Translations under genes and position numbers: made by a program | Notes under the pieces: generated by a model | The model's database searches: none | What the model was told of the DNA's origin: nothing | The model's input: the letters and a program-made list of their open reading frames with translations, nothing else | NCBI GenBank assembly: GCA_944322395.1 | Contig: CALUPA010000008.1 | Span: forward strand, 1-52,562 | Direction of reading: 5' to 3' | DNA from: an uncultured Phocaeicola sp. | GTDB taxonomy: Bacteria > Bacteroidota > Bacteroidia > Bacteroidales > Bacteroidaceae | DNA: 52,562 bases | Part shown: piece by piece, positions 18,392-29,200 of the stretch | Layout of the letters: every line of letters starts with the position of its first letter | How positions within the stretch are numbered: position 1 is the stretch's first letter

Positions 18392-18399
18392 CAAAGATA
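18392..18399 (-). promoter_or_regulatory. -7 promoter motif of the epimerase-PAP2-dusB operon
   Basis: The minus strand reads TATCTTTG (perfect TAnnTTTG), 23 bases upstream of the ATG at 18369. Confidence 0.55.
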
Positions 18400-18565
18400 A
18401 TGCAAACCGAGTGAAGCACAAAGTGAAAACAAAGTTTTCAGGCTTTTGCCTTCGAGGTACAGCCTATCTTATCTAAAGATAATGCTTTCCATCTATAACA
18501 AAACAATCGAACTCCACTATTGTTTATATTAATAATAATAAATTGTATCTTTTAGTTTTTGTAAG

Positions 18566-18573
18566 TATATTTG
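18566..18573 (+). promoter_or_regulatory. -7 promoter motif of the MutS-like gene
   Basis: TATATTTG matches TAnnTTTG. A TTG about 20 bases upstream (near 18543) may be the -33 element. The ATG follows 23 bases downstream at 18596. Confidence 0.55.
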
Positions 18574-18595
18574 CGTATATAACATACATACAACT

Positions 18596-20110
18596 ATGGA
18601 TAGTGACATCAAAGCATACGATACGTACCGAAACATGACTTTCGGAGAAAAAGGAATGCCTGAAAATGTACGCCACGAACTGAATATCGACAGTCTGTGC
18701 GAAAAGCTTGATTTCACTTCGTCATGCATAGGCAGGCAGTATTTATATCACATCGTATGCAAAGATGAGATTTCACAGGCCAGGGATAACGAATCTCTGA
18801 TAAATGAGCTCCATGATAACAATTCATTAAGGAAGCAACTTGTAGAACTACTAGGGAAACTGAACAAACCTGATGCTTACACAATAACAGAGTTATTACA
18901 CGGAAGGTATACTGATTATTCGCAAAGCTACATCCACGCAATCAACATTTGCCGGTGGTTGCCGTTGGTTTTCCTGCTATGCGCCGTTATAAGCAATTCG
19001 CCGGGGCAATTTCTAATCCTTCTTCTTGCCTCATATATTGCGAACTGCTATCTGCATCTGAAGCAGAAAAGTCAACTTTCTTTATACTATTTCTCTATTC
19101 CGCAACTGTACAGACTTATTCAAACAGCTAAAAAGGTTGCGGGTTTCAGCATATTTGCCGATACTGACAGAAATATCCATCATTACATCAACAATTTAAA
19201 GGAACTGACCAAAAAATTGCGCTTCTTCCGAATAAGTATCAGTCTGGACAGCAACGCGGCAATGCCTTTATTCATGTTTACTGAATTGCTGGACATATTC
19301 TTCCTTCATACCGCAACAAATGTAATAAACTCATTCCGTATCATTGAGAGCAGACTGAAAGATATTGACGGAGTTTTCCGCTTCATCGGATTTCTGGACG
19401 TTATTTGTTCATTATCTTTTCTTCGCGAAGAACTCCCCTATTATTGCCATCCTACAAAACCGGAAAATGACGAAAAACTGTCGGTTAAATCCATTTATCA
19501 TCCTCTGATAGACAACTGTGTTCCCAATGACATATCAATATCCACAAAATCAATGCTCATTACGGGGTCGAATATGTCTGGAAAAACCAGTTTCATACGC
19601 ACCATTGCGATAAATTCCATAACGGGCAAGGCACTTAACACCTGTTTTGCACGTGAATTCAGAATTGACACGGACAGACATATCCTCTCTGTGATAAATA
19701 CTGAAGATGACCTGGAGAACGGGAAAAGCTATTTCCTCACTGAAACCGAAAATGTCAAGAAGGTATTGGACCAGGCTATATCAGGCAATCATCTTCTGGT
19801 GTTCGACGAGTTATTTAAGGGTACAAACACAGCAGAACGAATTTCAATCAATGCTGCTGTATTGAAAGAACTGGCAGGGCATAACAATATAGTCCTTGCT
19901 TCTACACACGACAACGAACTGACATCACTCCTTAACAACGAATACGAACTTTATCATTTCTGCGAGAATATCGAAAATGAAGCGCTGGCTTTCGACTACA
20001 AAATCAAGAAAGGCTCTGCCAATGAAGGTAATGCCATAAGAATATTAAAATTATACGGTTATCCCGATTACATTACAAATGAAGCTGAAAAAACAAGAAG
20101 AAACATATGA
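18596..20110 (+). CDS. Membrane-anchored MutS-family ATPase
   Basis: A 504-residue protein with only the clamp/lever-like helical part and the C-terminal ATPase of MutS. The Walker A motif is GSNMSGKT (about residue 323), Walker B is LLVFDELFKGTN (about 402), and the H-loop region reads VLASTHDNELT. The N-terminal mismatch-binding domain of MutS is absent, and there is no Smr nuclease domain as in MutS2. Two hydrophobic segments at about 118-155 (WLPLVFLLCAVI and FLILLLASYIANCYL) suggest a membrane anchor, which classical mismatch repair proteins lack. Such MutS-related proteins are common in Bacteroidota but their function is not established. The gene is divergent from the epimerase operon and has its own promoter motif. 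Confidence 0.85.
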   Translation: MDSDIKAYDTYRNMTFGEKGMPENVRHELNIDSLCEKLDFTSSCIGRQYLYHIVCKDEISQARDNESLINELHDNNSLRKQLVELLGKLNKPDAYTITELLHGRYTDYSQSYIHAINICRWLPLVFLLCAVISNSPGQFLILLLASYIANCYLHLKQKSQLSLYYFSIPQLYRLIQTAKKVAGFSIFADTDRNIHHYINNLKELTKKLRFFRISISLDSNAAMPLFMFTELLDIFFLHTATNVINSFRIIESRLKDIDGVFRFIGFLDVICSLSFLREELPYYCHPTKPENDEKLSVKSIYHPLIDNCVPNDISISTKSMLITGSNMSGKTSFIRTIAINSITGKALNTCFAREFRIDTDRHILSVINTEDDLENGKSYFLTETENVKKVLDQAISGNHLLVFDELFKGTNTAERISINAAVLKELAGHNNIVLASTHDNELTSLLNNEYELYHFCENIENEALAFDYKIKKGSANEGNAIRILKLYGYPDYITNEAEKTRRNI

Positions 20111-20178
20111 AAAGATGTTACTTGATTCACCCGAAAAGCAAATATCAAAAATAATAGCCATACTTTAAAATAAATTTA

Positions 20179-20186
20179 TATTTTTG
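20179..20186 (+). promoter_or_regulatory. -7 promoter motif of the GH92 gene
   Basis: TATTTTTG matches TAnnTTTG and is 51 bases ahead of the ATG at 20238. Confidence 0.5.
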
Positions 20187-20237
20187 CAATGATATAATAA
20201 CAATAACCTATTAAGAAATATTTAATTATACCTTGTT

Positions 20238-22472
20238 ATGAAGAAGCTATCTACTACTTTTGTATCACTGCTGGCTTGTATTCTGGCATCGTGCAGCAAC
20301 GAGACTACTACCACCGTGTTGGAACAAGACTACACTACCTATGTAGATCCTAAAATCGGAACTGGAGGACATGGACATGTGTTCTATGGTGCTAATGTTC
20401 CATATGGTTTCATACAATTAGGACCTACTAGTATCCCTCAAAGTTGGGATTGGGTTTCAGGATATCATGTATCAGACTCTACAGTCATAGGATTCCCTCA
20501 TACGCACCTTAGCGGTACAGGTATAGGTGACCTGCACGATATCAATGTAATGCCTGTTACCGGTGAAGTCACTTATGCACGTGGAGACAATTCTTCGTAC
20601 GAGACCGGTCTATGGTCATATTCTGACAGGTCGAAAGAAACAGTTGTACCAGGATACTACAGAACTCATTTATCAAGATACAATGTAGATGTAGAACTTA
20701 CAGCGACAAAACGAGTTGGTTTTCACAAATATACATATCTTTCAAATGAAAAACCTGCAATAGTATTCGACATGGTAAATGGTGGATGTTGGGATAAACC
20801 TACCGAAGCACTAGTCAGAATAGTAAATGACAGTACCATCAATGGATACAGATACTCAAAAGGTTGGGCTGACAACCAAAAAATATTCTTCCATGCAGAG
20901 TTTTCAAGAAAATTTGACGGTGTAGAATTCATTGTAGACGGAAAGAAACTAAATAATTCCAAAGAAGGTAAGGGAGAAAAAATGTTTGCACGAGTAAATT
21001 TTGCCCAAAATGATTCGAAACCTATATATATGAAAGTAGCTCTATCGCCAGTATCAGAAAACGGTGCAAAACTGAATATGCAGACAGAGTTAAACGATTG
21101 GAATTTTGACAAAGTTATAGCAGATGCAAAAGATGCATGGAACAAAGAACTTGGTAAAGTAAAAATCAACAAATGCTCTGACGAAAATGCAAAAAAGATT
21201 TTCTATACTGCATTGTATCACTCTATGTTTGCCCCATCTGAATTCTGTGATGTAAACGGCGACTATTACGGAGCAGACAATAAAATGCACAAAGGAGAAG
21301 GGTTTAAGAATTATACTACATTCTCACTTTGGGACACATACAGAGCAGCCCAACCTCTTATGACTATTCTTCACCCTGAAAAAATGAGTGATATCATAAA
21401 CACTATGACCACTATATACCGACAGCAAGGCAAACTTCCGGTATGGCATCTAATGGGTTGTGAAACAGACTGTATGGTTGGTAACCCAGGTGTTCCTGTA
21501 GTTGCAGATGCCATACTTAAAGGCATAGAAGGATTTGACTATGAATTAGCTTACGAAGCACTTAAAGAATCATCCATGCTTGCAGAAAGAGGTATGCAAC
21601 ACAGAATAGAATATGGATTTATCCCGTCCGACAAGATGCTGGAGTCAATTGCATATGATATGGAATACGCTTTAGCTGACTGGTCAGTAGCACAAGCAGC
21701 TCTTAAATTGGGTAAACAAGAAGACTATGAGTATTTCCTGAAAAGGAGTAAATCATACAAAAACTATTTCGATCCTTCAACAGGCTTTATGAGAGGTAAG
21801 ATGTTGGACGGCTCATGGCGTACTCCATTCAGTCCTTATAGTTCATCACACAGAGATGATGATTACTGTGAAGGTAACGCATGGCAATACACATGGCTGG
21901 TACCACACGACATTGAAGGACTTACAGAGTGTTTCGGCAGCAAAGATAAACTAATAGAAAAACTTGACTCCTTGTTCATAGCAAAAGGTGATATGGGAGA
22001 TTCATATTCTCCAGACATCAGTGGCCTTATAGGTCAATATGCTCACGGAAACGAACCTAGTCATCACATTACGTACTTATACACACTTTTAGGACAACCA
22101 TGGAAAACAGCAGACCGCATTAAAGAAATTCTAAACACAATGTACAGTACAAATCCAGACGGTCTTTCAGGAAATGAAGATGTTGGACAAATGTCTGCAT
22201 GGTACATACTATCATCACTTGGTTTTTATCAGGTAGAACCTGCAGGCGGAAAGTTTGTATTTGGCTACCCTCTTTTCGAGAATGTTGAGCTGAAAGTCAA
22301 AAATGGAACATTCACAATTGAAAAAGAGAACTCAGGTAAAAACAACAATTATATACAGAGTATAATTCTTAATGGCACAGAATATAAAAAACCATGGATA
22401 GAATATAATGATATCATAAAAGGTGGAAACCTGAAATTCATAATGGGCGACAAGCAAAAAACTTGGTACTAA
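20238..22472 (+). CDS. GH92 alpha-mannosidase-family lipoprotein
   Basis: A 744-residue lipoprotein; the lipobox is LASCSN. The N-terminal beta-sandwich begins YVDPKIGTGGHGHVFYGANV, and the (alpha/alpha)6 barrel contains GCETDCMVG (about 407), HGNEPSHHITYLY and SGNEDVGQMSAWY (about 645), all characteristic of GH92. GH92 enzymes are calcium-dependent exo-alpha-mannosidases acting on N-glycans and yeast mannan, and some members cleave mannose-1-phosphate diesters. I recall that phospho-uncapping members carry Gln in place of the usual catalytic Glu; the ETDCM motif here keeps a Glu, which favours ordinary mannosidase activity. No SusC/D pair is adjacent, so it stands as an orphan with its own promoter and a long terminator hairpin. 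Confidence 0.93.
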   Translation: MKKLSTTFVSLLACILASCSNETTTTVLEQDYTTYVDPKIGTGGHGHVFYGANVPYGFIQLGPTSIPQSWDWVSGYHVSDSTVIGFPHTHLSGTGIGDLHDINVMPVTGEVTYARGDNSSYETGLWSYSDRSKETVVPGYYRTHLSRYNVDVELTATKRVGFHKYTYLSNEKPAIVFDMVNGGCWDKPTEALVRIVNDSTINGYRYSKGWADNQKIFFHAEFSRKFDGVEFIVDGKKLNNSKEGKGEKMFARVNFAQNDSKPIYMKVALSPVSENGAKLNMQTELNDWNFDKVIADAKDAWNKELGKVKINKCSDENAKKIFYTALYHSMFAPSEFCDVNGDYYGADNKMHKGEGFKNYTTFSLWDTYRAAQPLMTILHPEKMSDIINTMTTIYRQQGKLPVWHLMGCETDCMVGNPGVPVVADAILKGIEGFDYELAYEALKESSMLAERGMQHRIEYGFIPSDKMLESIAYDMEYALADWSVAQAALKLGKQEDYEYFLKRSKSYKNYFDPSTGFMRGKMLDGSWRTPFSPYSSSHRDDDYCEGNAWQYTWLVPHDIEGLTECFGSKDKLIEKLDSLFIAKGDMGDSYSPDISGLIGQYAHGNEPSHHITYLYTLLGQPWKTADRIKEILNTMYSTNPDGLSGNEDVGQMSAWYILSSLGFYQVEPAGGKFVFGYPLFENVELKVKNGTFTIEKENSGKNNNYIQSIILNGTEYKKPWIEYNDIIKGGNLKFIMGDKQKTWY

Positions 22473-22512
22473 AAATTAACTGTTGTTTTAAATTGTAATA
22501 CAACAATATAGT

Positions 22513-22588
22513 AATCTGCCTGTAGTGGTTCTGATTTTTACATATAATCTTAGGAATATGGAGAAGTCAGAACTATTACAGGCAGATT
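22513..22588 (+). terminator. 22-bp inverted repeat after the GH92 gene
   Basis: Arms 22513-22534 and 22567-22588 match over 22 positions with two differences, and both differences form G-U pairs in RNA. The loop is 32 nt and CTTTTC follows. It is most simply the GH92 terminator. The arms are long and there is no target duplication or transposase. Confidence 0.6.
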
Positions 22589-22683
22589 CTTTTCGGACAG
22601 TAAAAAACAAGAAACTGTGGAACTTTTATAAGTTATCAGGAAAATAAATAAGACTATTATATCTTTATTCCATTTATTTTGCT

Positions 22684-22690
22684 TACTTTG
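22684..22690 (+). promoter_or_regulatory. Possible variant -7 motif (TACTTTG) of rnr
   Basis: TACTTTG, one base short of the consensus and the same variant as at 12863 and 26225. It is 27 bases ahead of the rnr ATG. Confidence 0.3.
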
Positions 22691-22717
22691 TAGAAACTAA
22701 CAAAGAAAGGAATAGCT

Positions 22718-24865
22718 ATGGCTAAAAATAAAAAAGAAAAAAAAGGCGGAAAAAGAATGAAGAAAAAAGAGATGTCGGAACTCATTATAAATTATTTCCG
22801 CAACAAACCGACTGAGGCTATAAGCCTTAAGCAATTATTCCTGGGACTGAAACTAACAACACATCCTACGAAAATGCTATGTACAGACATAGTGAAGGAT
22901 ATGGCAGAAGACAACTTCCTGATTGAAACCGAAAAGGGAAGATGGAAACTTAATGACAAAGGTCAGATTATGACAGGAACCTTCATCCGCAAAAGCAATG
23001 GTAAGAACTCATTTATACCTGACGATGGCGGAGAACCTATCTTTATTGCAGAAAGGAACTCGGCTCATGCCATGAACAATGACAAAGTAAAGATTTCTCT
23101 ATGCGCAAAATGCAAGAAACAAAAGATAGAAGGGCAAGTAATAGAAATACTTGACAGGGCAAAAGCTACTTTTGTAGGCACACTGAAGGTATCGAAAAAC
23201 TATGCTTTCCTCATTACAGAAACAAGTACACTTGCCAACGACATATTTATACCTAAAGAAAAACTTAAAGGAGCGAAGAATGGCGATAAGGCTGTAGTAA
23301 AAATTACTGAATGGCCGGACGAAGCAAAGAATCCTTTCGGTGAAGTTATTGACGTACTAGGACAGGCAGGTGAGAACAATACTGAAATGCACGCCATACT
23401 AGCTGAATATGGATTACCATATACTTATCCACAATCAGTAGAGGCTGCAGCAGAAAAATTATCAGCAGAAATTACAAAAGAGGATTATGCAGAACGCGAG
23501 GATTTCCGCAGTATTACTACATTCACCATCGACCCTAAAGACGCAAAGGACTTTGACGATGCTCTATCTATCAGACAACTGAAACCGGGTCTTTGGGAAG
23601 TCGGAGTACATATTGCCGATGTTTCACATTACGTCAAGGAAGGTAGCATCATAGACAAGGAAGCACTGAAGCGAGCCACATCTGTCTATCTTGTGGACCG
23701 TACGATACCAATGCTGCCCGAACGTCTGTGTAACTTCATCTGCTCATTACGTCCTAACGAAGAGAAACTGGCTTACTCTGTAATATTCGATATGAACGAA
23801 AAAGCTGAAGTCAAGGACTACCGCATCAGACATACAGTAATAAAATCTGACAGACGTTTCACATACGAAGAGGCTCAGAATATTATAGAAACAGGTGAGG
23901 GTGACTTCAAGGAAGAAGTACTTGAACTGAACAAGCTTGCTCAGATTCTTCGTGAAAAACGTCTTGCTGCGGGAGCTATTGACTTCGACAGATGTGAAGT
24001 AAGATTCGAAATAGACGAGAAAGGAAAACCGTTGAGCGTTTATTTCAAGCAGTCCAAGGAAGCCAACAAGTTGATAGAGGAATTCATGCTTCTGGCAAAC
24101 CGCACTGTAGCCGAACATATAGGAAAAGTGCCAAAGAACAAAAAGGCGAAAGTATTCCCATATCGTATTCATGACCTGCCGGACCCTGACAAGCTGGACA
24201 ACCTTAACCAGTTTATCGCACGCTTCGGATATAAAATCCGTACTAGCGGAACAAAGACTGAAGTATCAAAGTCTATCAACCGTCTGTTGAAGGATGTAAA
24301 CGGAAAAGGCGAACAAAACCTAGTGGAAACAGTATCTTTGCGCTCAATGCAAAAAGCCAGATATTCCATTCATAACATAGGTCACTACGGCTTGGCATTC
24401 GACTATTATACTCACTTCACTTCGCCTATACGACGTTATCCTGACCTGATGGTTCATCGTCTGCTTACACGCTATCTGGATGGAGGACGAAGTGCGCAGG
24501 CAGATAAGTATGAAAGCATGTGCGAACACAGCTCTGCAATGGAACAGACAGCAGCAAGTGCAGAACGTGCTTCCATAAAATATAAACAGGTGGAATTCAT
24601 GAGCGAACATATTGGAACTGCTTATGACGGAGTTATCTCAGGAGTTACAGAATGGGGTATTTATGTAGAGATAAACGAAAACAAATGTGAGGGTATGATA
24701 GCCATGCGCGATTTGGGTAATGACTATTATGAGTTCGACGAAAAGAACTATTGCCTTATCGGCAGACGTTATCATCAGAAATTCAGCCTTGGTGATGCCA
24801 TCAAAATAAAAGTGGCACGCGCCAATCTGGAAAAGAAACAGTTGGATTTCGTCTTGGCTGAATAA
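22718..24865 (+). CDS. rnr: Ribonuclease R
   Basis: Processive 3'-5' exoribonuclease of the RNase II/RNB family; 715 residues. The N-terminus is highly basic (KKEKKGGKRMKKKEMSEL), followed by a winged-helix/cold-shock region. The RNB catalytic centre has the acidic motif TIDPKDAKDFDDAL at about residue 270. Near 560, HYGLAFDYYTHFTSPIRRYP matches the conserved RNB tail, and a C-terminal S1 domain lies at about 635-712 (GVISGVTEWGIYVEI). It degrades structured RNA and helps in rRNA and tmRNA quality control. It has its own strong terminator, so it is probably monocistronic. Confidence 0.96.
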   Translation: MAKNKKEKKGGKRMKKKEMSELIINYFRNKPTEAISLKQLFLGLKLTTHPTKMLCTDIVKDMAEDNFLIETEKGRWKLNDKGQIMTGTFIRKSNGKNSFIPDDGGEPIFIAERNSAHAMNNDKVKISLCAKCKKQKIEGQVIEILDRAKATFVGTLKVSKNYAFLITETSTLANDIFIPKEKLKGAKNGDKAVVKITEWPDEAKNPFGEVIDVLGQAGENNTEMHAILAEYGLPYTYPQSVEAAAEKLSAEITKEDYAEREDFRSITTFTIDPKDAKDFDDALSIRQLKPGLWEVGVHIADVSHYVKEGSIIDKEALKRATSVYLVDRTIPMLPERLCNFICSLRPNEEKLAYSVIFDMNEKAEVKDYRIRHTVIKSDRRFTYEEAQNIIETGEGDFKEEVLELNKLAQILREKRLAAGAIDFDRCEVRFEIDEKGKPLSVYFKQSKEANKLIEEFMLLANRTVAEHIGKVPKNKKAKVFPYRIHDLPDPDKLDNLNQFIARFGYKIRTSGTKTEVSKSINRLLKDVNGKGEQNLVETVSLRSMQKARYSIHNIGHYGLAFDYYTHFTSPIRRYPDLMVHRLLTRYLDGGRSAQADKYESMCEHSSAMEQTAASAERASIKYKQVEFMSEHIGTAYDGVISGVTEWGIYVEINENKCEGMIAMRDLGNDYYEFDEKNYCLIGRRYHQKFSLGDAIKIKVARANLEKKQLDFVLAE

Positions 24866-24884
24866 ACAACAATATAATATTGTT

Positions 24885-24910
24885 ATGGGAGGGTTATTTT
24901 ATCCTCCCAT
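24885..24910 (+). terminator. Rho-independent terminator of rnr
   Basis: The stem ATGGGAGG with CCTCCCAT has a 10-nt loop and is followed by TTTTTGC. A second, AT-rich palindrome (AACAATATAATATTGTT) lies immediately before it at 24868-24884. Confidence 0.9.
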
Positions 24911-24965
24911 TTTTGCATACAAACAATTGTAACAATCGTTTAACAGCAACGTAAAACATATCAGA

Positions 24966-24973
24966 TACTTTTG
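24966..24973 (+). promoter_or_regulatory. -7 promoter motif of the PHP phosphodiesterase gene
   Basis: TACTTTTG matches TAnnTTTG, 27 bases ahead of the ATG at 25001. It argues against the longer frame starting at the TTG at 24971, which would lie inside the promoter. Confidence 0.6.
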
Positions 24974-25000
24974 CGGGAAATTAATTTAAAACATCAAGAT

Positions 25001-26086
25001 ATGAGAAGATTTTATTTATTTCTTGCAATGACAGGAATGCTACAGGTTGGTTTTGGACAAACAAAGGACAAAAACATCAATATCCCTGATTTGGATAATT
25101 ACAAAACACTAAAATGTGATTTTCACATTCACACAGTATTTTCTGACGGATTAGTTTGGCCTACAGTAAGAGTGGATGAAGCATACTCCGAAGGGCTTGA
25201 CGCTATATCTTTGACAGAACATATAGAGTATAGACCTCATAAAAATGATATAAAAGCGGACCATAACCGTTCATATGAAATAATAAAACAATACGCCAAG
25301 GATAAAGATATAATCCTCATTAAAGGAAGTGAAATAACAAGATCCATGGCACCAGGACATCATAATGCAATTTTCATTACAGACAGTAATCCACTTGACA
25401 CAAAAAATTTCAAAGATGCATTCAACGCAGCTAAATCGCAAAATGCATTTATCTTCTGGAATCATCCAGGTTGGGACGCACAGCAACCGGAAAAAACTCT
25501 TTGGTGGGACGAGCACACTTACTTATACGAAAACGGATGTATGCATGGAATAGAGGTAGCCAATGGCAAACACTATTTCCCGGAAGCACAACAATGGTGT
25601 ATTGATAAGAAACTTACAATGATAGGGACATCTGATATTCATCAGCCTATACAGACTGACATTGATTTCAACAAAGGTGAACATCGTACAATGACTTTAG
25701 TATTTGCAAAAGAGCGCAATGCTGAAAGTATAAGAGAAGCCTTGGATAACCGCAGAACAGCAGTATTTGTAGGTGAAAAAATTATCGGTGAAGAAATGTG
25801 GCTAAAAGATTTATTCGACAATGCAGTTAAAATTGAAAATATTGAAAGGAAGGAGAAATCTGTAAGTTTCACAATCTACAACAACTCAGATTTAACATTC
25901 TATCTAAGAAAAATAAAACATGATTCTGGATTGACATATTTCAGAGATTATGAAATTGAACCTAATTGTAAACATATTATCAACGTCAAATTAGATAGTG
26001 GTATAACATCCGGAAAAATTGACTTTGAAGTTACCAACATGCTAGTAAGACCTGATAAAGGACTTGACTATCAGTTCAGTTTCTAG
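25001..26086 (+). CDS. Secreted PHP-domain phosphoesterase (Sb-PDE-like)
   Basis: A 361-residue protein from the ATG at 25001, with a signal peptide (about 1-19, ending VGFGQ). The PHP metal-binding motifs are visible in order: CDFHIHTVFSDG (HxH), SLTEHIEY, IKGSEIT, GHHNAIFI, FWNHPGW and GTSDIHQP. The family includes the Sphingobium phosphodiesterase Sb-PDE, which hydrolyses phosphodiesters; DNA-polymerase and histidinol-phosphatase relatives are intracellular and lack a signal peptide. A C-terminal beta domain of about 100 residues follows. It is followed by a terminator and then by an Oar-like TonB receptor and a calcineurin-like phosphoesterase, so it is probably part of a phosphodiester-processing group. 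The stop is TAG. Confidence 0.85.
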   Translation: MRRFYLFLAMTGMLQVGFGQTKDKNINIPDLDNYKTLKCDFHIHTVFSDGLVWPTVRVDEAYSEGLDAISLTEHIEYRPHKNDIKADHNRSYEIIKQYAKDKDIILIKGSEITRSMAPGHHNAIFITDSNPLDTKNFKDAFNAAKSQNAFIFWNHPGWDAQQPEKTLWWDEHTYLYENGCMHGIEVANGKHYFPEAQQWCIDKKLTMIGTSDIHQPIQTDIDFNKGEHRTMTLVFAKERNAESIREALDNRRTAVFVGEKIIGEEMWLKDLFDNAVKIENIERKEKSVSFTIYNNSDLTFYLRKIKHDSGLTYFRDYEIEPNCKHIINVKLDSGITSGKIDFEVTNMLVRPDKGLDYQFSF

Positions 26087-26109
26087 AAGAACAAACACAA
26101 CATATAGAC

Positions 26110-26147
26110 AGCAGGCATGATTATTCTAACCATGTCTGCTTTTTTTA
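26110..26147 (+). terminator. Rho-independent terminator of the PHP gene
   Basis: The stem AGCAGGCATG with CATGTCTGCT (one G-U pair) has an 11-nt loop and is followed by seven T. Confidence 0.9.
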
Positions 26148-26224
26148 TTATCCGTAAACACTTTGTAACAGATTAATAATTAAAATGTTATTTTATAGAA
26201 ATGAAACCTTAAAACGTTTTATAG

Positions 26225-26232
26225 TACTTTGC
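26225..26232 (+). promoter_or_regulatory. Variant -7 motif (TACTTTGC) of the Oar-like receptor gene
   Basis: TACTTTGC, 28 bases ahead of the ATG at 26260. It supports that start over the in-frame ATG at 26185, which lies upstream of this motif. Confidence 0.4.
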
Positions 26233-26259
26233 ACTCGCAAAAACTTTAACTTTTCAATT

Positions 26260-29200
26260 ATGATAACAAAAAACAAAACTGTTCTATTCATCCTATTCCT
26301 ATTTGGAATGGTACAAATGTCTTTTGGACAAGCATCTGTCACAGCTACGGTAAAAGGAGTTGTCACAGACAAAGAAAAAGAGCCACTTATTGGCGCTACA
26401 ATCGAAGTGAAAAATGAATCTACAGGATTCAGTACCGGAACAATTACATCGCAAGACGGAACATACATCATCAGACAATTACCGCTTGGTTCACCTTATA
26501 CAATAAAAGTCTCTTATGTAGGTTTTGGTGACCAGACAAAAGCTAATTACAGTTTGAACCAAGGAGACGTACTGAATGTGAATTTTGTGATGAGTGAAGA
26601 ATCAATGAATATTCAAGAAGTCCAGGTTGTAGCTAACAGTCTAAAGAAGCAAGCATTGTCATCCGGTGCTGGAACTTACATCTCAGCACATGACCTTAAA
26701 ACAATGCCGGTAAACGGACGTAACTTTACAAATCTTATGGATTTGTCCCCATTAAGTAATGGCAGTCAGATAAATGGTCAGCTAGCATCATCTACATCAT
26801 ATACAATAGATGGTATGACAGCCAAAAGTCCAACTTCAAGTGGAACAACAAACCGCGGACCGTATTTGGTATCAATGGAGGCCATACGTGAATTTGAAGT
26901 TGTTACAAACAATTATGATGTAACTATGGGACGTTCCGGAGGAGGAACAATAAGTTCTGTCACAAAATCAGGAACAAATGAATTCCAAGGTTCAGCATTT
27001 GTTTATGAACGAGCAGATTTCCTCTCCAGTCCGTTCGACACAAGAGGTAACCGAGTAAATAACCAATATTCAATCTCTCAGTTTGGAGCAACTCTTGGGG
27101 GTGCGATAATAAAAGACAGATTACATTATTTCGTAGCATGGGACCAACAGCTTGACGCACGCCCACTTCAGATAGGAGATATAAGATCTGTAGAGGATGA
27201 AAAGCTATATGGAATCTCTAAAGATGTACTTGATCAGTTCGTACAGGTAGGAAGGGACAAATATGGTGTTTCTAATAATCCACAAACAGGTTCATTTGAC
27301 AAAAGAAGAAATACAACAAGTTTGTTTGCGCGTTTAGACTGGCAAATAAATTCAAGAAACCTCCTCACTATACGAAACAATTATAATCGTGACATGAATA
27401 ACCTGGGAGTAAACGATAATTCAACAATCAATTTATACGAGGTATATGGTTCACATCTCTCTACAGATAACAGTCTTTTGGCATCATTGCGTACAGTGGT
27501 AGGTCCTAATGCAACAAACGAACTTAAAGTACAATACCTATACACAAATGATCATGGAACTCCAAATGATGAATTACCTCAATCTAATATTCCTAGAGCA
27601 ATTGTGCAAAATGTAAAATCAGTAATAGACGGAGAAGAGTATACAATAGGTAGCCTACAACTTGGTGGACAAAGATATTTGCCGGAACAATTCAAAAACC
27701 ATGTAGTACAAGCTGTCAATAATTTCTATCTTAATACGGATAAAATAGATTACACCTTTGGTGGAGACATTATGTTCACACACCTGAATTCTATGGCAAC
27801 AAGTGAAATGAACGGACGTTTCTATTATGACAGCATGGAGTCATTCATAAACAACCAGCCTTACAGATATGCAAGAGAAGTAGCTGTAGGAGATCCTAGA
27901 GTTAAACAAAATGTATTAAATGGTGCATTATATGCTCAAGGAAAGATAAAACTAATGCCAGGAGCTGATATAACAATTGGCCTTAGAGGTGACTATACAC
28001 ACTATTTTGCAAACCCGGAAAGAAACATGTTATTGGAACAGGAACTTAACCTTAGTACAACAAATAAGCTGAAAGCATTCCAGCTGCAACCACGTGTACA
28101 ATTTACATGGGATATCAACAACCGTCATACTGACATTATTAGAATCGGTGGTGGTATATTAGGTTCAAATATGAACAACTATGCAATGATAAATAATTTA
28201 CAATTCGACGGTAATAAAGTACTGTCAATTGATATAAGCACTCCTACCTACAATATTCCTACACCTGATTTTCCAGCATATAGAGAAGACCCATCGAAAG
28301 CTCCAGGCGTAGAACTGTTTGATCAGTTGAATTTAAAAAAGATAGCTACATTTAATATAAATTCAAGTGACATAAAAATGCCTACTGTATATAAATACAA
28401 TCTGTCATACACACATTTTTTCACCGATAATCTCAAAATGGGTATAGCAGCATATGGAACACATGCAAGAAACAACTATATGTACGTTGACAGAAATATG
28501 GTAGAAGAGCCTTACTTCAGACTCGCAAACGAAGGGAATAGAGGTGTATATGTACCTGCAGAAAGCATAAAAGCTAATGGAACCACTGACTGGACTAAAG
28601 GAAAAATATCACAAGAAATAGGACGTGTACTTGAACTGGTAAGTGAGGGAAAAGTAAACACCTATACTTTTGTAGCAGATGTGACGTACAGATATTTCCG
28701 CGATGGAGAGGTTACATTAAGTTATACATGGAATGACTCTAAAGACAACACATCGTATAACGGTAATGTGGCAAACAGTTCTACACTTTATCAATATATA
28801 GTAGATGATCCACGTGACCTATCGAGAATGACATATTCCGACTCACAATTCCGCCATAAAGTAGTTTTCTATGGTAGCAGTCCAACTTTCTGGGGTATTA
28901 ATATAGGTGTAAGATATAGTGGCATAGGAGGAACAAGATATTCAGCAGTAGTCAATGGAAATATTAATGGAGATTTCGTTACCGGAAACGATTTGGCATA
29001 TATATTCGATCCTAACGACAGCAATACTCCGACCGAAATCCGCGATGGACTGAATGAACTGTTAAATGATCCAGACGTAGAAAAGAGTTTCAAAGATTAT
29101 ATTACAAGCAGCTATGGCAAAGTAGCAGAACGTAACGGAGGTATAAATAAGTTTTATGGAACATGGGACTTGCGTATAGCCAAAGATTTTGAATTCCGTA

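Noticed and set aside
22513-22588. Idea that the 22-bp inverted repeat marks a small mobile element (MITE).
   Set aside because: No flanking target duplication was seen, and the arm differences are G-U compatible, which fits an RNA hairpin better.
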